NCBI GenBank assembly: GCA_030697165.1
Contig: JAUYQQ010000023.1
Location: forward strand, 1-64,000
DNA: 64,000 bases
Origin: Acidobacteriota bacterium
GTDB lineage: Bacteria; Acidobacteriota; Vicinamibacteria; Vicinamibacterales; UBA2999
Direction of reading: 5' to 3'
Shown here: positions 58,854 through 64,000 of the stretch, in pieces
Layout of the letters: every line of letters begins with the position of its first letter
Numbering within the stretch: position 1 is the first letter of the stretch
The notes under the pieces: generated by a model
The model's database searches: none
The model's input: only the letters and a program-made list of their open reading frames with translations
What the model was told of the DNA's origin: nothing
Program-made: the position numbers and the translations under genes

Positions 58854-60236
58854 ATGCCGGACCAATTTGATCTGCTGATTACGGGCGCCACGGTCGTGAC
58901 CGGCGCCACCGTGACGCCGGCGTCACTGGCAGTGAGGGCCGGCACGATTGCCGGCATTCTGGATCCCGCCGCGCGGCCGCCGGCCGCCAGCGTGATCGAC
59001 GCCAGCGGCCTGCACGCGCTCCCAGGCCTCATCGACACGCACGTGCACACGCGCCACCCGGGCGTGGCCGAGCGCGAGGACTTCCGGTCGGGCACCGCCG
59101 CGGCCGCAGCCGGCGGCATCACGACGCTGTTCGAGATGCCCATTGCCAAGGTGCCGACCAATAGCGCCGACGGGGTCGAGCGTCGCATCGCGGCCATGAC
59201 CCCCGAGGCGTACATCGACTTCGCGCTCTACGGCGGCGCCGGGCACGAGAACCTGGCCGAGATCGCCGGCCAGGCCGCCGCCGGGGTGGTGGCGTTCAAG
59301 ACGTTCCTGCAGCCGCCTCCGCCAACACGGCTCGACGAGTTCTTCGGCCTGTGGTGCACCGATCACGCGGCCCTGCGGGGCGTGATGACGGCGGTCGCCG
59401 CCACCGGCCTGCGGCACTGCTTCCACTGCGAAGACACGCCGATGTTCCAGGCCCTGCAGGCGCAACTGGCCGAGGCCGGACGCCGCCGCGGGCGGGCTCA
59501 CGCCGAGAGCCGCCCGCCGATCGTGGAAGAGGTGTCAGTCGCGATGGTGCTGGCGCTGGCCGCCGAGTGCGGCGGGCCCGTGGGTGTGGTGCACTGCTCG
59601 AGCGCCCGGTCAGCGCAGCTGGTGGCTGACGCGCGCGCGCGCGGCCTCGACGCGACGGTGGAGACCTGTCCGCCGTACCTGTTCTTCACGGAGGAAGCGC
59701 TCGACCGCCTCGGGCCGTTTGCCAAATGCAACCCGCCACTGCGCTCGGCCGAGGGCGTGCAGGCGCTCTGGCGTGCCCTCGACGCCGGCCACATCGACTA
59801 TCTCGGCACCGACCACTCGCCGTTTCTCGCGCACGAGAAGGCCGCTGCCGCCGACGACATCTTCAAGGCGCCGCCCGGCTTGTGCGGTCTCGAGGTGATG
59901 GCGCCGTTGATGCTGACGGCGGTCGCCGAAGGACGGCTCACGCTGCCGCGCATGGTCGAACTATGCGCGACCCGCGCCGCTGACCTGTTTCGACTGGCGG
60001 GCAAGGGCCGCGTGGCCGAGGGCGCTGACGCCGACCTCACGCTGGTGGATCTCGGTGCGGACTGGACCTACGACAGCCGGCAGGCCCTCAGCAGGTCGCG
60101 AGACAACATGGCCATCTACGACGGTGTGCGGATGCGCGGGCGCGTGATCTCCACTTTCGTGCGCGGCTTGCGCGTCTTCCACGAGGGCGCCATCACCGGC
60201 CCCGCCGGGCACGGCCGCTTCGTGAGGCCGGCGTGA
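58854..60236 (+). CDS. Cyclic amidohydrolase (dihydroorotase/allantoinase/hydantoinase family)
   Basis: The 460-residue enzyme has the metal motif LPGLIDTHVHTRHPG, the carbamylated-lysine region VVAFKTFLQP, further ligands in HCFHCEDTP and VVHCSSARSA, and the catalytic Asp in YLGTDHSPF. TCPPYLFFTEEALDR and KCNPPLRS resemble allantoinase. Ring opening of allantoin, hydantoin or dihydropyrimidine is plausible. The ATG at 58854 is preferred to a TTG three codons upstream. Its stop overlaps the aroM-like GTG (GTGA), a coupling that points to a shared pathway. Confidence 0.85.
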   Translation: MPDQFDLLITGATVVTGATVTPASLAVRAGTIAGILDPAARPPAASVIDASGLHALPGLIDTHVHTRHPGVAEREDFRSGTAAAAAGGITTLFEMPIAKVPTNSADGVERRIAAMTPEAYIDFALYGGAGHENLAEIAGQAAAGVVAFKTFLQPPPPTRLDEFFGLWCTDHAALRGVMTAVAATGLRHCFHCEDTPMFQALQAQLAEAGRRRGRAHAESRPPIVEEVSVAMVLALAAECGGPVGVVHCSSARSAQLVADARARGLDATVETCPPYLFFTEEALDRLGPFAKCNPPLRSAEGVQALWRALDAGHIDYLGTDHSPFLAHEKAAAADDIFKAPPGLCGLEVMAPLMLTAVAEGRLTLPRMVELCATRAADLFRLAGKGRVAEGADADLTLVDLGADWTYDSRQALSRSRDNMAIYDGVRMRGRVISTFVRGLRVFHEGAITGPAGHGRFVRPA

Positions 60237-60913
60237 CGCCCATCCTCGGCATCGTCACCATCGGGCAAACGCCGCGTCCGGATCTGGCCGAGGCCTTTGG
60301 CGCGGAGGCGCCGCGTGCGGAAGTGCGAGTCGCGGGCGCACTGGACGGTATCCGCCCTGAGGCCCTGGCCGCGCTCCAGGAAAGTCCGGCGTCAGGGTGT
60401 GAGGCGCTCGAGTATCCGCTGCTGGTGCGTCTGGCGTCTGGCACGCACATCGAGGTGCCGCTGGATCGCCTGGTGCCACGCGTCACGGCGGCGGCGCGCC
60501 GGCTGGCCGCCGATGGCGCCGTGGCGATCGTGGTGGCGTGCGCGGGCGCCTTTCCCGACATACCGTGTCCGGTCCCCATCCTGCTGCCTGGCCGCATCGT
60601 GCCGGCCGTCGCCGGCGCCCTCAGCCGTACCCGCCGCGTCGGCATCGTCACGCCCAACCGGGCGCAGGTGCCCTACGCCGAACGCAAGTGGCAGGCCGAT
60701 GGCTTCGCGCCGACGGTCACCTGGGCCTCACCGTCGCGCGACGACGAGATGGCGCGCGCGGCCGACGAGCTGCGTGGCGCCGACCTCGACCTGATCGTGA
60801 TCGACTGCATGGGGCATGCCGACGATGCGCGGCAGGCGATGGCCCAGTGGACTGGCCGGCTCGTGATCGCGGCGCAGTCGGTAGTGGCCAAGGTCGCCGG
60901 CGCGATGATCTGA
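60233..60913 (+). CDS. aroM: AroM family protein (Asp/Glu/hydantoin racemase-like)
   Basis: The 226-residue protein begins ILGIVTIGQTPRPDL, the AroM signature, and contains GALDGIRPEAL, YPLLVRLASG, IVVACAGAFPDIP and LIVIDCMGHADDARQAM. The two cysteines (VVACAG and VIDCMG) are spaced like the catalytic pair of Asp/Glu/hydantoin racemases. Racemase or related activity is therefore inferred. AroM itself has no proven function despite its name from the aro regulon. The GTG start overlaps the amidohydrolase stop by 4 bp. Confidence 0.85.
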   Translation: MTPILGIVTIGQTPRPDLAEAFGAEAPRAEVRVAGALDGIRPEALAALQESPASGCEALEYPLLVRLASGTHIEVPLDRLVPRVTAAARRLAADGAVAIVVACAGAFPDIPCPVPILLPGRIVPAVAGALSRTRRVGIVTPNRAQVPYAERKWQADGFAPTVTWASPSRDDEMARAADELRGADLDLIVIDCMGHADDARQAMAQWTGRLVIAAQSVVAKVAGAMI

Positions 60914-60933
60914 CGGCGGGTCGGACCCAGTTG

Positions 60934-60945
60934 AATCTGCGGCTG
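60934..60945. repeat. Solo copy of the AATCTGCGGCTG repeat core
   Basis: AATCTGCGGCTG stands in the 57-bp gap between the convergent aroM and YtcJ-like genes, with a weaker CAATCTACGGCG echo about 25 bp later. It matches the cores of the arrays at 608-740 and 47691-47759. Confidence 0.6.
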
Positions 60946-60970
60946 TCCCCCTTGTTGTCGACCCAGCAAT

Positions 60971-62722
60971 CTACGGCGCTTCGTGCGCGATGCGGCCCCC
61001 CACCATCGTCAATCGGATCGCACCGTTCAACAGCGCCTCCGGCGTGGTCGACCCCACGACCAGCGGATCGATGTCCATCACCGTGATGTCGGCGGCGCGG
61101 CCCACGGCCAGCGTGCCGCGGTCGCCCTCGGCAAACGCCGCGTACGCCGCCCACGTTGAGTACCCGCGCACGGCCTCCTCGGGGGTCACGCGTTGGTCGG
61201 GATACCAGCCGCCCTCGGGCTGCTGCGCCTTGTCGCGGCGCGTGATCGCCGCATGCAGGCCGTAGAAAATCGAGTGGTCCGAGCCGGTGAGGTCGGAGCC
61301 GAAGGCGAGCCTGACGCCACGCTGGCGGAACGTCCGCCACGCATAGGCACCCTTTACGCGCTCGGGCCCCAGGCGGGCTTCGGCCCACGGCTTGTCTTCC
61401 ACGGCGTGCGGCGGTTCCACCGAGGCAATCACGCCGAGCGAGGCATAGCGCGCGAAGTCGTCGGGGTGGACGACCTGCGCGTGCTCGATGCGGTTGCGAT
61501 TGTTGCGCACGGCGGCGTTGCGGTCCTGCACCGACTGGATGAAGTCGAGCGTCTCACGGTTGCCGGCATCGCCGATGGCGTGAATGCCGACCTGGAAGCC
61601 CGCCGTCATCAGCTCGGCCACCAGGGCCTGGTCGAATCCGTAGTTGCCGCCGCTCACACCGCGGTGCCCCTTTTGGTCGGCGTAGTCGTCGATCAGGCGC
61701 GCGCCGCGCGAACCGAGCGAGCCGTCGTAGTACGCCTTCACCGATCGCACGGTCAACATGGCCGCCGGCTCGAGGCGGGGGCCCTTCTTCAACCAGGCGC
61801 GGCTGAGCGCCGTGTCGCGGGCCGAGAGCATGGCGTAGACGCGCACCGGCAGTTCGCCCGAGGCCTCGAGCGCCTCGAACGCCGTCATCAGCTCCGCGTC
61901 CGCGCCGGCTTCGTGCACCCCGGTGAACCCGTCGCGGGCCATGCGCTTGAGTCCGGCCAGCACCCAGGCGCGCACCTGGTCGGGCGGCGGCGGCGGCACC
62001 GCGCCCTCGAGCAGCGTCACGGCGCGATTGAGCAGCGTGCCAGCCGGCTCGCCCTTCGCATCTTTCAGAATCTCGCCCCCTACCGGCGGCTGGGTGGCGC
62101 GGGTGATACCGGCTTTCTCGAAGGCCAGCCGGTTACCCCACACGGCGAACCCGTGGAGGCTGTCGAGCACGACCGGGTGGTCAGGTACCCGCTCACTCAA
62201 CAAGCGCATCGTGGGGTATCGGCCGGCCCACGCACCCTCGTCCCAACCCCGGCCCACCACCCACTCGCCCTTGGGCACGTTGGCCGCGTACGCGACCGTG
62301 CGGGCCACGGCTTCCTCTTCGGTCGCCACGCCGGTCAAGTCCAGTTGTGTCTCGGCTTGGCCAAGCTCCCGGATGTGCACGTGCGAATCCACCAGCCCCG
62401 GCAGCGCGGTGGCGCCCTTCAGGTCCACCACGCTCGTGGCGGGGCCGCGATAGGCCTCGGCCTGCTGCGACGTTCCAGTAAAGACGATCCGGCCGGCGCG
62501 GATGGCGACGGCCTCGGCATCGGGCCGCCAGCCGTCGACAGAATGTGGGGCGCCGGCGGCGGGCTTGCCGTCTGCGGCGGGGTCGTCCCAGGTGAACGTG
62601 TAGACGCGCCCGTTCGTCAGGAGCGTGTCGGCGGGCGCCACGGTGGGCGTACTGGTGCACGCGGCGGTGAGCGCAAGCGCGCACAGGGCGCCGCTGGTAA
62701 TGCGGAGAGTCATGCTGCTCAT
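60971..62722 (-). CDS. YtcJ-like metal-dependent amidohydrolase lipoprotein
   Basis: The 583-residue protein has a lipoprotein signal (ALCALALTAACTS, Cys near 22). Its amidohydrolase family 3 domain shows LPGLVDSHVHIRELG, VGRGWDEGAWAGRYPTMRLL, KAYYDGSLGSRGARLIDDYAD, VGIHAIGDAGN, NRIEHAQVVHPDDFARYASLGVIASVEPPHAVED and LAFGSDLTGSDHSIF. These enzymes hydrolyse N-acyl or amide bonds, with unknown substrate here. The start at 62722 gives MSSMTLRITSG. An internal ATG at 62713 is an alternative. Confidence 0.9.
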   Translation of the reverse strand: MSSMTLRITSGALCALALTAACTSTPTVAPADTLLTNGRVYTFTWDDPAADGKPAAGAPHSVDGWRPDAEAVAIRAGRIVFTGTSQQAEAYRGPATSVVDLKGATALPGLVDSHVHIRELGQAETQLDLTGVATEEEAVARTVAYAANVPKGEWVVGRGWDEGAWAGRYPTMRLLSERVPDHPVVLDSLHGFAVWGNRLAFEKAGITRATQPPVGGEILKDAKGEPAGTLLNRAVTLLEGAVPPPPPDQVRAWVLAGLKRMARDGFTGVHEAGADAELMTAFEALEASGELPVRVYAMLSARDTALSRAWLKKGPRLEPAAMLTVRSVKAYYDGSLGSRGARLIDDYADQKGHRGVSGGNYGFDQALVAELMTAGFQVGIHAIGDAGNRETLDFIQSVQDRNAAVRNNRNRIEHAQVVHPDDFARYASLGVIASVEPPHAVEDKPWAEARLGPERVKGAYAWRTFRQRGVRLAFGSDLTGSDHSIFYGLHAAITRRDKAQQPEGGWYPDQRVTPEEAVRGYSTWAAYAAFAEGDRGTLAVGRAADITVMDIDPLVVGSTTPEALLNGAIRLTMVGGRIAHEAP

Positions 62723-62858
62723 GATATCGGACGATACGCTAGCCTGCCTTGCATGAGAGCGCTCTCGGTGTCTGGCGCAGGTGCCCGGTACCGCCAGGGG
62801 TGCAGCTTGAGGGTCGCAGCGCTGCCAGTTCCGTCGAAGGATACCTGGACTGCGCCGA

Positions 62859-63035
62859 TCAGAGTCCGCGAACCTGCACTGCGACCAGCAAGAGCCCGAA
62901 TCCGATGATCCACGACCACTGTGCGAGCTGGCTGTCGACACTGATGACACCGAACGTGGCCAGCAGGGCGACGGCGTAGAGGACGACGCAGATCAGCCAG
63001 GTGATCTGTTTGGGAGCAGATGGATTCGTTGCCAT
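62859..63035 (-). CDS. Small two-helix membrane protein
   Basis: The 58-residue protein (MATNPSAPKQ, then TWLICVVLYAVALLATFGV and WSWIIGFGLLLVAVQVRGL) has two predicted membrane helices with a short polar turn. Function is unknown. The ATG at 63035 fits the hydrophobic pattern, although no strong ribosome site is visible. The 136 bp between it and the YtcJ-like gene hold no gene I can support. Confidence 0.55.
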   Translation of the reverse strand: MATNPSAPKQITWLICVVLYAVALLATFGVISVDSQLAQWSWIIGFGLLLVAVQVRGL

Positions 63036-63121
63036 AGTGCCGGGAGCATACGCCCGCCCGGGTTCGGCGCCCTGTGCAATTGAGCACATCGGTCCTGCTC
63101 CTTGGGAATACGATTGACGTC

Positions 63122-63991
63122 ATGGACTGGGCCACACGCCTTGCCGCTTTCGTCGCCCACAAGACAACCGCCGCGGTGACGGCGCGCATCCCGGGATATG
63201 TCACGACGGAGTCCCACGGTGCGGGGCTCGGTCTTCGCTCGATCACCAACGCGTGGGCGAGCGAGCGCTTCGATGGCCCGTTCTTCGAATCCGACGCGGC
63301 CGACCCGTCGCTGCCAGCGGTGAACACCGTGTTTGTTCGATCCTCAGATGGCAACACCGGTGCCGAGAATCCAATGGACCTGGGCGGAGGCCTGACCGAC
63401 AAACACCTGATCTACGAGGGTCTGTCAAGCGCTCACGCCGACGCGATCATCACCGGCGCTTCAACGATTCGCGGCGCACAGATGATCATGGCCATCTGGC
63501 ATCCGGAATTGGTGGCCCTGCGGTCCACCCTGGGACTTGATCGCTATCCCGCGCAGGTGGTGGCCACGCGCAGCGGGGACTTGGACATCGAGTCCGCGTT
63601 GTTGTTCAACGTTCCCGAGCTGCGTGTCTTCATCTTGACTAACGACACAGGGGCGGAAGAGTTGGCACCGCACACCAGGCCACGGCCATGGATCCGGGTA
63701 GTGAGCGGCGGCCGAGCATCTGATGTCATCGCCGGATTGAAGACGCTGCGCGCGGATCATGGCATCACGCGAGCATCGTGCATTGGCGGCCGGACACTGA
63801 CGACCCAGTTGATCGATGCCGGTGTCGTCCAGGATCTCTACCTGACGACCTCACCCAAAGCAGGCGGCGAGCCGAATACACCGTTCTACACCGGCGCACG
63901 GCCTCTCAACACCGCGCTGGTCGTCAGTAAAGCCGGCCGGGACGTAGAAACGGGTGTCCGATTCGAGCACTTTCGGTTGGCCGACGACTGA
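63122..63991 (+). CDS. DHFR / RibD C-terminal domain family reductase
   Basis: The 289-residue protein begins MDWATRLAAFVAHKTTAAV and has the RibD_C-type reductase core. HADAIITGASTIRGAQM is the glycine/threonine NADPH-binding segment. VFILTNDTGAEEL, VIAGLKTLRADHGITRASCIGGRTLTTQLIDAGVVQDLYLTTSPKAGGEPNTPF and the C-terminal FEHFRLADD follow. It is likely an NADPH-dependent reductase of pteridine or flavin-precursor type. An in-frame upstream start adds 16 unsupported residues. No riboflavin genes are adjacent. Confidence 0.85.
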   Translation: MDWATRLAAFVAHKTTAAVTARIPGYVTTESHGAGLGLRSITNAWASERFDGPFFESDAADPSLPAVNTVFVRSSDGNTGAENPMDLGGGLTDKHLIYEGLSSAHADAIITGASTIRGAQMIMAIWHPELVALRSTLGLDRYPAQVVATRSGDLDIESALLFNVPELRVFILTNDTGAEELAPHTRPRPWIRVVSGGRASDVIAGLKTLRADHGITRASCIGGRTLTTQLIDAGVVQDLYLTTSPKAGGEPNTPFYTGARPLNTALVVSKAGRDVETGVRFEHFRLADD

Positions 63992-64000
63992 CGCTTCCTG

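Noticed and set aside
62723-62858. Possible gene fragment downstream of the small membrane gene
   Set aside because: The minus-strand reading (QVSFDGTGSAATLKLHPW) is open but has no start, ribosome site or recognisable similarity.

Overview
This 64 kb window is high-GC and gene-dense. The family mix suggests an Acidobacteriota chromosome, probably Vicinamibacteria-like. That placement is inference from content: a PadR plus MacB/FtsX orphan permease pair, Ser/Thr kinases fused to PD40 propellers or TPRs, an Oar-like TonB receptor, a tricorn-type protease, PQQ-like propellers and secreted metallo-beta-lactamase-fold enzymes. No rRNA, tRNA or CRISPR array was found. No intergenic stretch exceeds about 300 bp.

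Layout. 1-757: a possible IS21-type end, a GxxExxY gene and a tandem repeat. 757-14000: mostly minus-strand secreted or stress genes (NHL, serine hydrolase and PQQ operon; Uma2; RhlE; alkylsulfatase; tricorn protease). GATC heptad arrays flank a four-helix-bundle gene here. 14029-26000: an envelope and signalling block with a TonB receptor, two Ser/Thr kinases, an MBL hydrolase, a beta-barrel protein, a lipoprotein and a tandem pair of unknown small paralogues. 26006-28673: a Tat-signal threonine-aldolase-like enzyme divergent from a YkgJ-type cysteine-cluster gene and a zinc-ribbon gene. 28719-34967: an operon of Fe-S flavoprotein, pyruvate:ferredoxin oxidoreductase and DHOD-like protein. 34968-39601: a GDSL lipoprotein, ahcY with an ArsR-methyltransferase fusion, and a second PQQ protein. 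39601-40377: a RAYT transposase element with perfect 18-bp inverted ends. 40462-43544: PadR and permease. 43541-48137: pepF, thrC and thrB with a thioesterase. 48245-50212: speA. 50255-55588: a HEAT-repeat MFS protein, an M23 pseudogene fragment, split YeeE/YedE halves and an ETHE1-rhodanese protein. 55711-63991: M23 peptidase, GNAT, histidine kinase, an amidohydrolase-AroM pair, a YtcJ-like amidohydrolase, a tiny membrane protein and a DHFR/RibD-like reductase.

The most unusual feature is how often short repeats meet gene ends. Several unrelated families (paired GTCCG palindromes, GGGATCA heptads, AATCTGTGGC arrays, GGTGCC nonamers and the RAYT inverted ends) begin on, or contain, the stop codons of neighbouring genes. 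Three further insertions lie in frame inside coding regions (a GNAT, a kinase activation loop and ThrC). With a RAYT nearby, this suggests REP-like mobilisation that remodels protein C-termini.

Starts were chosen by Shine-Dalgarno sites, ATGA/GTGA overlaps, family N-termini or signal peptides. Product names rest on recognised motifs, since no database search was possible.
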